DNA of 64,000 nt, from assembly GCA_038049695.1 (NCBI GenBank), contig CP142453.1, positions 110,518,501 through 110,582,500 on the forward strand. Direction: 5' to 3'. Under the pieces are notes generated by a model that saw only the letters and a list, made by a program, of their open reading frames with translations, searched no databases and had not been told where the DNA came from. This DNA comes from Cinnamomum chago. Taxonomy: Eukaryota > Streptophyta > Magnoliopsida > Laurales > Lauraceae. Shown here piece after piece: positions 34,099-45,200 of this stretch. The translations under genes were made by a program, and so were the position numbers. Each line of letters starts with the position of its first letter. Position 1 is the stretch's first letter.

Positions 34099-35680
34099 AC
34101 CAATTTTTTAATCCATCGTTAGCATATCAGTAAGCAGAAATTCTTAGTTTTGCAGGGGCGGTCACCAGGCGATGACAAGTCGGCTAGCCGACTGGGCCCG
34201 CCAAGGTGACCGACCTCCCAAAAAAATGTGGAAAAATTGAGAATGAAGAAGAGAACTGTTTCAACCTATATGTGCAGGAAATGGTTAGGAAGGACTGTTT
34301 GGGAATTTAGAGAGAAAATCTCATCTCGGAAATACGTTGTGGATTCTCGAATAATTAATGTGAATAGGATGCCCGGAATGTCTTCAAACCTCATGGAGTA
34401 CCAAGTTTATATTGAATTCGACATACGAGAACCCCCTTTACATTTATTTAAATCTTGAACCCCAACACCCGACCTAGGAAAGATTGAAATCCAACGATGT
34501 TTTATTGTTCTCGAATTGTGATGTACACTTTCCGAAATTTATACTATATGATTTGAAATCCCGAAAACACTGAAATTGTATTTTTGCACTTTGTTAGCCC
34601 GTCATGAACCGCCCGAAACAAAGTGTTATTTGTGCCTTCGAGCACCCCCTGGTCCCGCTCGTTTATACAATTGCATCATATGTATTTTATACATGTCTCG
34701 ATTTCTCGCATATGACCTATGAGTCGGCATCACTAAGCTTGGATAACCTTGTTGGTTTGATCTACCGACTTGGAGATCCCCCTCCCGTCCCGTCAGTTGC
34801 AGTTTGGATCTCGATGCCAGGTTTATTACCGTGGTCCCGCCCTGTATATTTATATTGTATATGTATGTTTCATTGAATCTCCTCACCTCGTGTGACTGAG
34901 ATCGATGTCCTGTTAGACTCTTGTCACTTTAGTGATAGATGACTTAGCTTCGAGTGATTGCCATCTTACTAGTCCCTGATTCCTTGGATACCTTACATGT
35001 TTTATATTACTTATTTGTTTTCCAGTAAATGATTAATTTCTTTTATGAAAGTTATTGTTTAAACATGTTTAATGTTTTCCAAGTTATTTCATTTATTATA
35101 TTTTGTTGTATCTTTCACCGCCTGCCAGATCGTCGTGTCTGATTATTTTCTTTGGTACTCAGGTCCAAACGTTATTTATCCCGAGATGGAGCTTGAGGAG
35201 GCGGTCGGCGAACCGCAACGTTTAGTTAAGTGGCATGCTGATGATGTCATTTAAACATTTGGTTGCCACAAAGACGTAACATTTTGGGAATTGTTTAACT
35301 CATTCTTTTGAGGGGTTATTTTGGATTGTACTGGCCTTTGTTGGCCTTTATTTTGGGGAGTGATTAATTAACTAATCTTTTGTATAAACATTTAACTTTG
35401 CTTTTGGGAAAATGTTATAATGATCATTGCTCACTCTGAAATCAAGTTATATGCATATATTATCAGTCTTGTGGTTTTCAAAATGAATTATCAATTTGAT
35501 TTGCTACATGCTTCCGCACTTAAACAAATGTTACATTGATGTGATATCCTCACCGCGGACACATGTGGGAAATTAAATAGATGTGTGCAGCTTATCATCA
35601 CACTCATTACATTACTTACATTACATTAGTCCCGATCTCGGATTAGTTCGGTGGACCCGGTCTGGGGTCGCGACACATAT

Positions 35681-36998
35681 CTTTCTTGATATATATTGGA
35701 TCGGTACAAACTTGGGATCTACGAGTATATACTCGAAAAGGCCTTTTTTAACGACGTATTGAGGACAAAACTACGAACGACAAATTGAAATCATGACCGA
35801 CCAAAGTCTTCGTAAGAATACAAAAAGAATGAGAAACGAAGTTTAGGAAATGAAATGAAATCTCTTTTCCTTAAACATACACTTAGGAGATGAAAATATA
35901 TTTCCTCGTCTGAGATTAACAAAAAAGTAAAATAAAATGGACGAGGGACCCCCCCCGTTCCACTTAAGAAATAGTAGAAAAGGGAATCTTTTTATGGCCA
36001 CGTCTCCTCCAAACAGTTCAGAGTGGGGTTATCGTTGAGTCTATACAGCAAAAGCTTTCTGACTGTATAAAGAATGTCAAAATATATTGTGAACGAAAGT
36101 TTCAACCATAAAAGAAGAAAATGATAAGAGTCGGGCGCGAGGAAGCCCTCCTCCATGCCTAACCCCCTGGGCATGGAGTAAATTGGCCCACGCTCAACCT
36201 CCAGGCGTGAGAGACACTCCTCCATGTCTAGCAAAAAATATAGTGACAACTTTGGAAGGTCGTATTTCCTTCGATACATTTCTGATTGGGACAATCTTGA
36301 ACTTTAAGGATATTTACTCGAATAGATCTTTCCAACGGTGGGTAGAAAGTCAAAATCCGAGTGCCGAATTAAAAAATATCAAAGTTTAAAGTTTTATCTA
36401 TACAAAAAAGGAAGGAAATGACAAAAGCAAGCATGAGAGTGCATTCCCCCACGCTCAAACCCAAGACATGCGAGCACACTAACTGGGGAAGCACTTATCC
36501 ACGCACGGGAATGGGTTTTAGGCATGCATTATAACTCTGTCCCACTTGAAAATGCAGCTGTCAGACTGTGAAGGCATTATCTACCCCAATATAATTTTGA
36601 TCGAGGTAATATTGAACTCTATGGATATCCAATCGAAAAGAGCTTTTTCATAGTAAGTAGAATGCCCGATCCTACGGTCAGATTGAAAGTTATAATCGTT
36701 CAAAGTATTGCAGCCGTGAAAAAAGTAAGAAAAACTTAGGTACTAGGGACTTTCTCCCCATTCTTGGCCTCCAGATGCGAGAAAGACCTTCCCAACACCC
36801 AACCAGGGCATAGAACAAGCTCACCCCACGCCCAAGGCCATGGGCAAAACTCATAAACACTATAAATACCCCCTACTACCATTTGGCAACACATATTCCC
36901 TACTATTTGCCCATTGTTCTTCCTTGCACCGTCTCTCTTCCTATGTATTTAACACTTCTATTTGTTTGGTTTCCTGCTTTGAGGTCCTCATTTCTTAA
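35681..36998. repeat. Degenerate repeat region ending in an LTR-like promoter
   Basis: Related passages recur around 35700-35830, 36280-36390 and 36600-36720, with words like ATTGAACTYTA, ACTCGAAWAG and AAAGTTTA. They alternate with stretches containing CACGCTCAA, GGGCATG and CTCCATG. The region ends with a TATA-like ACTATAAATACCCCC at about 36859-36873. This structure is typical of a retrotransposon LTR with internal repeats, but no full boundaries were found. No gene is recognised. Confidence 0.45.
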
Positions 36999-37145
36999 GG
37001 GCTCATTTGGTAATCTTACATGTAAAATAAAGTGTAGTAAAGCATCACATCAAGAGAGAATAAAATATAATAGGATTCTAATGGTATTTTATTTTTAGTT
37101 GTTTGGTATGGAATATTTTTTACTTTTGTATATAAAAGTGGAGAT
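36999..37145 (-). mobile_element. Fragment of a MITE (family also at 41201 and 57015)
   Basis: This begins GGGCTCATTTGGTAATCTTA and matches the reverse complement of the right end of the MITE at 57015-57325. Shared words include AAATAAAGTGTAGTAAAGCA, AGAGAATAAAATATAAT and TTAGTTGTTTGGTATG. It is cut off where the Copia reverse transcriptase begins at about 37149, so one of the two elements was truncated by the junction. Confidence 0.65.
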
Positions 37146-37148
37146 TTT

Positions 37149-38476
37149 TTGTCTCAGAAAGAGGGCATCGATTATGAGGAGACATTTTCGTTGGTAGCCA
37201 TGCTCAAGTCTATCCAGATTATCTTATCCATTGTAGCTCATCTTGATTATGAGATTTGGCAAATGGATGTCAATGCGACATTTTTCGATGGTCATCTTAA
37301 GGAATACATCTATATGATACAGTCAGACGGTTTTATAGTAAATGACCAACAGCAAAGAGTTTGTAAGCTGCAGAAGTTCATTTATTAAATATTGACCAGA
37401 CAATTAAATCGTTTGGCTTTAGTCAAAATCCAGATGAGTCATGTGTATATATGAAGAGTGAATGAGGCATGATAGTTTTTCTCGTATGATATATCGATGA
37501 CATTCTTCTTATTGGAAGTGATATAGGGATGTTGTCAATGGTCAAAGTTTGGTTGGCAAAACGTTTGATACGAGGGATTTGGGAGAAGGCAATTACATCC
37601 TAGGGATCAAGCTTCATCGAGACCGAAAAAAAATAGGATGATTGATTTATCTCAAGCTGCGTACATAGATATGGTACTAATACGGTTTGTTATGCATAAC
37701 TCCAAGAATGTCATTACACTTACGAGCATGGAGTGCATGCACCTTTCTAATGATTAGTGTCCCAAGACCAATGAAGAAAAGAAGCAGATGAGAGTAGCAT
37801 CATGTGCTTCGGCTGTTGGTTGCCTCATGTACGCTTTGCTTTGTACTAGATATGATATCTATCAAGTAGTGAGTCTAGTTGGTAGATATCAATCAAACCC
37901 AAGTCCTAATCATTGGACTGTTATAAAGTGTATTATCAAATACTTGAGAAGGATTATATAGTACATATTAATTTATGGCAATGCTGAGTTATTCCAGTTG
38001 TATACACAGATTCTGACTTCATGTCAGATAAGAATTGCGGGAAGTCTACCTCTGGATATGTGTTTATGCTCGGCGGCGGAGCCATCACTCGAAGGAGTGT
38101 CAAATAGGATTATACTGCTGATTTCACCTCAGAAGCTGAGTATGTAGCGGCTTGTGAAGTAGCTAAGGAAGCAGTATGACCCAAGAGATTTCTCTTGGAA
38201 CTGAGAATGGTATCATTGGCGTGACAGCCGCTCACAGTCTTTTGTGCCCAATCCAAGGAACCAGAAAGCCATAAAGTCCAAAAACAAGTAGAGAGGAAAT
38301 ATCATATAGTCAGAGAGATTGTGTAGAGAGGTGACATTGTTGTTACCAAAATAGCATCCGTGGATAATCTTACAGATCCCTTTACTAAGCTTTTGACTGC
38401 CAAACTCGTTGAGCGACGTGTGGATGAGATGGGCATGAAATGTAATTCTGATTAGGATTGTGTCCAAGTGGGAAAT
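37149..38476 (+). pseudogene. Copia polyprotein remnant: reverse transcriptase to RNase H
   Basis: An open stretch at 37149-37388 matches the Copia reverse transcriptase start (QKEGIDYEETFSLVAMLKSI, DYEIWQMDVNATFFDGHL). Broken frames follow. They include the catalytic YIDDILLIG motif at about 37489-37515, then AVGCLMYALLCTRYDI-like residues around 37815, and RNase H residues YTDSDFMSDKNCGKSTSGYV around 38010 and TSEAEYVAACEVAKEAV around 38130. The end (DNLTDPFTK) is near 38350-38390. Several stops and frameshifts make it inactive. Gag, protease and integrase are missing, so the element is truncated on its left side. A polypurine-like AAGTGGGAAAT immediately precedes the LTR at 38477. Confidence 0.85.
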
Positions 38477-40370
38477 TGTTAGATTATATATTAGGGGTGT
38501 AAAAAAGAAACCAGAAAATTCTCTAACCGAAGCGAACAGCGGTTAATAACCGTGTTTCACGGTTCGGTTACGGTTATTAAAATCGGAAAACCATACTTTA
38601 CAGTTCGATTACAATTTTCAATTATTGACTCACGGTCATTAATCGAACTGAACTGTGAAGTGCATTTCGGTTAACCGGCATGCGGTTAACTGTATCGTTA
38701 TACTAATAAAAATAAAATAAATGGCCAAAATGAAATATGCATATAATTCTTAATTGTTTTTAATGGTTAACCATAATGACAACACGATTTTTAACGGTTT
38801 TTTCAAATACGATTCGGTTATGGTTTTTAACGGTTAACCGCGGTTCGGTTTTTAACTATTTTTACGGTTACGGTTTTCAAACTGAAAACCATAATTCACG
38901 GTTTTCAAACTGAAAACCATAATTCACGGTTCGGTTAACGGTTCTCCCAAAATGAACGGTTAACCGAACCGTTACACCCCTATTATATATCATCAATCCA
39001 ATGGATGATGCGAATACATTTATTTATTATCCTAAGTGATTTATAATTTCATGCTTTATTCATGTGATGTATGATATTTTATTATTTGATTGCACATAGC
39101 CTTATACAAAATGACACGATGGTTCATGAGATGAACCAGAGCCCACAAGTATATTAAATGTGATCCATGTGCGTGGATGAGATTCACATAAAGTAGACAT
39201 AGATCGCAACTATTATACTTGAAGTATTTTAACAACTAGTGATGAGATTGAGGATCTCATTTGAGAAAGGTTGTGACACTATAGTCACTATGAGATGGTG
39301 TAATTTGTCTCAACCATTAGAGTGAAGACTCTGGATTGTTGTGCTAGTACATTGGATGTACTGAAGGACCATGAGTAATACCTTATGCAAATACGTCTTT
39401 ATTAAGGATTGCTATCATAATTCCCAACACAATAGTCTCTTAATCGCGAGAGGTTGATGGGCTCAAGTTTCCGTTATACATCTACTTTGAGTTGCCAATG
39501 AGTGAGGCAAAATGTAGGTCAACACATCGGTATCTTCAGTACGTGATAGTGGGATTGTGAGAACATATAGTTTTCAAAATAGAATCTATCATCTAAATGA
39601 GAAATATCCCATTCTGCCAATTAATTGAATTTATTATTGGTAAGTGCGCATCTATCTTAATTAAGAGTTAATCAGATGTACCTGATGATCATATTGATTA
39701 CTTGGGTCACAAGAATAATAAGATGTGGATCCAATTTGGTTAGATATATTAATTCCAATAGATCCATAGATATAATTGATGGAGGGGCTTACTTGCAGTA
39801 ATTGGAAATTTAGGGTCTTCTTGTAAATATTCTCAATACTAGAGTACAATTGCATTTATTTAGTTGGAGTTATTTGCAATTAACCGTGGGTTCGGAGTTC
39901 ACATGAGATGTGGGGTCCTGATGTTTCAATTTGAGCCATATTCTAAGGAATCCCTAGTGGTCCCCATGATAGCCCCAAGAAGAGAAGGTTCTATTCCAAT
40001 TGGAACTCTTAAGGAAAGGAGGAGTATGACAGATTGGAAATAGAAGTGAGACTTCTAATTTTAGAATAAGAGAGGAGGTGTGCCAAACTATAAATATAGG
40101 GAAAGGGTGGACATACAAGTGAGCCACACGTCCAGTATTGGACGCCATTCCTCTCCCTATATTTCCTAATCTTTTCTCTCATATGGTTTCCTTCTTGAGT
40201 GCCCAGGGTTTCTTCACCTTAGAGATCCCACCATTCTCTCTAGGAAGTTCTCTGCAAGAGGGTTATAGCGTGGAAGAACAAGAGGCTAAGGAGATCAAAT
40301 ATGTGAAAGGGTTTCATAGAATCAAGCATTCAAGTTCTCGATTTGATCGCAACCAAACTCCCAAGGTATA
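38477..40370 (+). mobile_element. 3' LTR of the Copia remnant (right end uncertain)
   Basis: The LTR starts TGTTAGATTATATAT directly after the polypurine tract. It is interrupted by a MITE at 38492-38981, then continues. A TATA-like AACTATAAATATAGGG is at about 40089-40104, followed by a leader-like segment. The right boundary was not fixed: I saw no clear CA end with a target duplication, and 40370 is an estimate. Confidence 0.5.
38492..38981. mobile_element. Mutator-like MITE, copy 2 (490 bp), inside the Copia LTR
   Basis: The ends read TAGGGGTGTAA and TTACACCCCT. They are flanked by perfect 9-bp duplications ATTATATAT (38483-38491 and 38982-38990). Its right end, reverse-complemented, matches the left end of the copy at 16244 over a long stretch (GGTTCGGTTAACCGTTCATT). 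A short internal direct duplication (ACTGAAAACCATAATTCACG, twice around 38878-38935) adds to its length. Confidence 0.88.
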
Positions 40371-40685
40371 GATCTACATTCATATTTTTTTAGTAAATCT
40401 TGTTGTACATGCTTGTTTGTTTTCTTGATATATCTTCTTTGGATAGATCTTTGATCTTATTGTGTGCGATTAGGGTTATAGATTTAGGAATTGTGTTCTA
40501 TACCTTTTGGGTGTTTGATCCCTACTTTAAGCCGGACAAAAGTTTTTGAAAATCTATCTAGAAGACCCACCTACTTTCAACACATAGATCACAAATTTGG
40601 GGTTCTAAAAGTTACTTCGTTGATTTTCTTCACACATTGTCTACAATTGAAGGCAACAATCTCAAATCATTCACTGTTTTTACTT

Positions 40686-40912
40686 CTTTCCGCATCTTTA
40701 TTTATCTATTTATATCAAATTGCTGAAACATTTGATGCTGTCAGATTTTATAGATAAGTAATCAATAAATTCAATTTTATCTGGTACGACACCGTTAAAT
40801 CTTTCTGCATATTTATTAATCTATTTATATCAAATTGCTGAAACATTCGATGCTGTCAGATTTTATAAATAAGTAATCAATAAATTCGGTTTTATATGGT
40901 ATGATTGCTAAA
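40686..40912. repeat. Tandem duplication of about 113 bp
   Basis: Two head-to-tail copies (about 40686-40798 and 40799-40912) share TATTTATATCAAATTGCTGA, GATGCTGTCAGATTTTATA and AAGTAATCAATAAATTC. No gene is associated. Confidence 0.8.
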
Positions 40913-41200
40913 TCGCTTGTAGTTATCTTCGTGACATCATTAGTAATAAATATATATTATATATATGGGGCGGAGCGGGGTAGACCAACAAAACCAAACC
41001 CGTTTTCGAAAGAAGAAAACCACTTCCAATCTCACCCCTAATAGGAACGGGTAAGGGAAGGTCCTCATTTAAACCTAGCCCATTTCCATCCCTACGTTTC
41101 ATGAAGAGTTCAAGGAGAATTTAGTAAAAATATAAAGACAAGAGGCCTTAAAATTATTCAAAAGTACAAAGGCTTCTAGTAAAAAGAAAAAACTCTTATA
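40913..41200. other. No gene recognised
   Basis: This short spacer contains a GGGGCGGAGCGGGG-type GC-rich start at about 40968, embedded in AT-rich DNA. Nothing coding is seen. Confidence 0.4.
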
Positions 41201-41507
41201 AGAGTCTGTTTGACACTTTACTAATACAATACAAGTCAAGTAAAGCCTCCATTTTTCCGACAAGATGTCACATCAAATACACTTTATTCAAAATCCCCCC
41301 CCCCCTCCCAAATCTTTTTTCTACAAAAAGTAAAAAAGCAATTACCTTTATCCACTAAAATACAAAAATATTCCACTTTTTCATACAAAAAGTCAAAAAG
41401 ATTTCATAACAAATAACTAAAAACAAAACTCATTTATATTTTATTATTTTTTCAAAATCAACTTTACTTAACTTGACTCAATTAATAGAGTTACCAAACG
41501 GGCCCTA
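41201..41507. mobile_element. MITE, about 305 bp (GTTTGACACTTTAC family)
   Basis: The left end is GAGTCTGTTTGACACTTTAC. The right end is GAGTTACCAAACGGGCCCT, giving imperfect terminal inverted repeats of the GGGCCCGTTTGG type. The interior shares AAGCCTCCATTTTTCYGACA, TCACATCAA and TTCAAAATYYCCYCC with the element at 57015-57325. It has no coding capacity. Confidence 0.65.
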
Positions 41508-41741
41508 ATTTTTGCAAGCCTACGGGGTTACTTGTCTTATGGCCTCGGGGCTAGGGCGGACATATAAGGATTGAGTTGTACTGTGACTGGATATGCTGAT
41601 ATTTATTTTAAAATTGGATTTAGACCTAGATATTTCTCAGCCCAGCCCAATCCAACCTGATCCACCCATAAACACCCCATGGTTCAGTGATGCATGTAAC
41701 CATTTTACAGGATATATAAATAAATGTGTGCGACTATTTCG

Positions 41742-41952
41742 CATATGAATCTTTTACATATTATATTAAAAGAGACTCCCCACATCACAAGATGCTCGGG
41801 CAGGAGGGACATTCACAAATAGCCCCCACATGAGATTCCAATTCCCATGTGAATCTTTTACATAGTATATTGAAAAAACAAGGCCTCTGTGATTACAAGA
41901 TGCAAGGGGAGGAGGGACATTCACAAGTAGCCCCCACATGAGATTCCAATTT
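41742..41952. repeat. Tandem duplication upstream of mTERF5
   Basis: Two adjacent copies of about 104-107 bases (41742-41845 and 41846-41952) share ATGTGAATCTTTTACATA, GGAGGGACATTCACAA and TAGCCCCCACATGAGATTCC. The second copy ends about 290 bases before the mTERF5 start codon, so it may lie in the promoter or 5' UTR. Short open frames on the minus strand are by-products of the duplication. Confidence 0.88.
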
Positions 41953-42243
41953 CTTACAAGGACTTCCCACAGCCACGCGCATGAGCTTCGCCGATGTTTT
42001 AGGAGATAGGATAACTGTCTCTTTCTCATATCCACAGATTAGAAAACCCCCTTCTGGTAGTATCCTCTCAATGATACTGCTGCTGCTTCTTCTTCTTCTT
42101 TCTCAGCAAGTCTGGCCCTCATGATTTAGATGAAAAGAAAGTCCATTGTTCAGAAGTCGTCTTTGGGTTCTGAGATATCAGCAAAAGCTTTCAACCCCTT
42201 ATCTTTAAATATTGATCTCCTTCTTTTCCTGTGAGAACAACAG

Positions 42244-45200
42244 ATGAAGGCGTTCCCGGGTCTTCAGGTCCCCAGGCATCTGTTTATCTCAAAACCGGTT
42301 TACATCTCAAGGTATTACATTATATTGCATTTTTCTCTTACTTTCCAGTGTTAGAATTTTTACCATTTGGCATCATTTATGTATGAAGAATATTTTTTAT
42401 TTGAGAATGGGTTATGCTGATAATGATCCTATCATGAGAATAGGCTATGCTATTGGCCATAGTTGTGAATTCCATTCTGGAACATCTTGGTGTTTTCTTG
42501 AAAAATGCAATGAAAAGAACTTAACATAAGAAAAAATAGTAGAATGCTAGAAAGAACCCATAATAGGAAAACTTAGGAAAGATCCCAGAATGCTAAAATG
42601 GCATTAAAATGCATATTTACTTAATTTAAGATAAACTACAGTATAAAATTTGCAATGTCTACACACTACATGCAATCCAAATTAACTTCTTTCTGAAAAA
42701 AAACTGACAAATTAGATAAAAAAAAAAAGCAACCCAAATTAATCAAACCTCATACCTTTCTTTAGGTCAACAAGAAGTATCTAAAAGGAGTCAAATGACT
42801 ATTCTTTTTTTGTTTGTTTGACTGTTACTCAACTGTTGCCTAGCGTTCACTCTCTTAGCTTTCTTTGATCCACCAAGAAATTGAAAGGATTATAGTTGGC
42901 CTAGAAACAGTAGAGAAGTGATCCGATGTAAAAAGTTTGATAATAAGGAATATCAGAGAGAGACAGCGGCATTTTTGTCTGGGTGAAAATGTCTTTCGAC
43001 GACTCTTCCATGAAACCTTGTTTCAAGGTCAGTTAAGAGATTGCATTTAGATAGAGGGTAAAATGCCCTTTAAATGTCCTTAGTTTTAGTTAAAAGAGGG
43101 TTCAAACTTGGAAGTGAAAAAAGTAAAAATGAATAGGACAAAATAATTAGATATGCCAAGAGGGTTTAACAGAGGTCCAGTTTTTGCAAATCAAGGATAT
43201 TCCTTTTGTTTCAGCCGAAAGACACCAATTCCGGTATTTAAAAAAAAAAAACATATTCTGGTCAAAATTTCAACCGAGATATTGCCTGGGGTTTTCTATT
43301 CCATCTGTGTTTGAAAGGAACAGAATTGACCGCTATGATCTTGAGTGGCTTTAAGGTTTGTAACTTTGAACATCCATGAGCCATTATCTGGTGATGCTTT
43401 AGTTCTGTCCTTGATGCATTTGTGGTGTTGTGGGCCTTGAGGTTACTTTTGAATAGAATTTTGTTGATGGAATCGAGATAAAAAAAATCTATTCATTGAC
43501 TTTATTTCTACTTAGTATTTAGGGTTACATTGTGTGTCAACCTTGAATCCACAACTAGTTGAGACCTCATTTGAGGAGACTTGCCTCATGAAAAAGGTTC
43601 TAGTTATCCACTATTACTAACCTTTTGATGTACACCATGTTTTTATCTAAAATGCCGGCTTTAGTTAGTAGAAGAATTGAGAAATTGCATAGAAAATTCT
43701 TATTAGAGGGTACAAATTCCATCTGTTTAATTGGGAGGAAGTTCAAAAGCCGAAACTCGAAGCTTTTAGAGTAAGTGCTTGTCAACATGGTTGAGTGTTT
43801 GAGTCTTGAGGTTGTGTTTTGACTTGGTACCCTATATTCTTCCACATAGGGTGTTGTATGTCTATTCCGGGCGTGGGGGGTGGGTGGGTTAAGCCGTTCT
43901 CTATCAGCTTAAGCTTTTAGAGTAAGTGGTTGTCAATGCCTTGGATTGTGGAGAATAAGAGATATGGATTGACCTATTCATGCTACGTGGTGGTAAAGGT
44001 TTGTTGGGGAAAGAGATATGGAGAGGTGGCTCTTGTCATGCATCAAAACCAATCTAGTGGGAAGCACTTTCCCAAGCCATGTTGCAGAGATTCTTTGAAA
44101 TGAGCAATGGACTTGTGTTGGACACGTAACGGTCACAAAGTTGTGTTGGATTCTTCACAGATTTTTCTAGCGTTAAACTTTGTTTTGGAGTTGACCAAAT
44201 ATTATTAATCATTCCCTTTTGAAATCTATGTCATTGAAATGATCACTACGACAACAAATTTTTTTTATTGTTTTTGTTTTTACATATGATTTTGACTTGA
44301 AATTAACACTTGTTTAATTTTAGTCAAATATGTTGTTGAATCTACATCTTACGGTTTGGGATTTGTCGAATTGGATACCTTGAACCAGTGTCAGATTCCA
44401 ACACATGTGCCCATACAGCCATACTCATGGAGCTTAGTTGCTAAAATGTCAAGAAAATTAGAAAAAGGGTATCTTATTAGTTTGGGAGGATAACTAATTG
44501 TCTTTGAACCTAGGGATGTAAACAGGCTGAGCTGAGTTGAGCTTTATCCTGCTTAAGCTAACTTGAACACTAATTGAGCCTCACTTCTACTTGAGCTTAG
44601 GTTTGATTAGAAATTGAGCCGAGCTAACCCAAACTTGAGCTTGGCTTGGCAATGCACAATAGGCTTATGCATAACTCAAGCTCATGTATTTATACAAATT
44701 TTTTTAATAAAAATCTAAGCACCGATTATATAATCACCATTAGAGGACCATTCTACATTGACCACTTTGGGTCACCATCAATGAAAGGAAAGGCCTTTTC
44801 AGTGAATGAGGGATGCCTATACAAGGACTAGTGTGTGGTATGGATTGTTTGGATCTTAGAAGGATGTGCCCATATTCGCCAAATCAGGTGGTTAGTAAGT
44901 CAGTGGTTTTGTTGTTAGAAAATGTTCATTTCTCATGTTAATGTGCAGCATTTTGGGAAGAACATAGGAGTCTAGGCGGCCCCACATGCCTGCCCTTTTT
45001 TTAGGGTGACCAGGCCATTCTTGATTAAAATTATACATACATGTAACTCATAGACCCATTTGGGTACTTAGGTAACCTAATGGGCTTAGATCCAACTAGA
45101 TCACATGAGAGGTCAAGAATTTTAATCCTAAATAGTGCCCAGCTGTCAAAGGGCCAAAATAGGGGCCATACCCATTTTAATTAACTCTAGTATTTAGGAG

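Larger units (their letters stand above)
28876..34115 (-). mobile_element. hAT-superfamily transposon nested in the solo LTR
   Basis: Terminal inverted repeats are visible: ATGGTTTAAAATCTTGGTC at 28876-28894 and, reverse-complemented, ATGGATTAAAAAATTGGTC at 34097-34115. Both ends carry clusters of CGATAT/GATATCGG subterminal motifs (28905-28975 and 33930-34098). The interior encodes a decayed minus-strand transposase (29577-32753) with BED, DUF659 and hAT dimerisation regions. A convincing 8-bp target duplication was not found, so the exact outer ends may shift by some bases. Confidence 0.8.
27475..35675 (+). mobile_element. Solo LTR of a long-LTR retrotransposon, interrupted by a hAT element
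   Basis: The segment starts TGTAAGATCCCGACCC and ends GGGGTCGCGACA, giving TG...CA ends with extended inverted similarity. It is bounded by perfect 5-bp duplications CATAT (27470-27474 and 35676-35680). Removing the hAT element at 28876-34115 leaves about 2.96 kb, a size seen in long-LTR Gypsy lineages such as Tekay/Del. No gag-pol sequence is present between the duplications, so this is a solo LTR formed by LTR-LTR recombination. Strand and Gypsy assignment are inference; the boundaries are directly visible. Confidence 0.85.

Noticed and set aside
44520-44650. GAGCTTGAGC-rich stretch considered as a complete element
   Set aside because: Only one end-like segment is visible; no inverted partner or target duplication was found.
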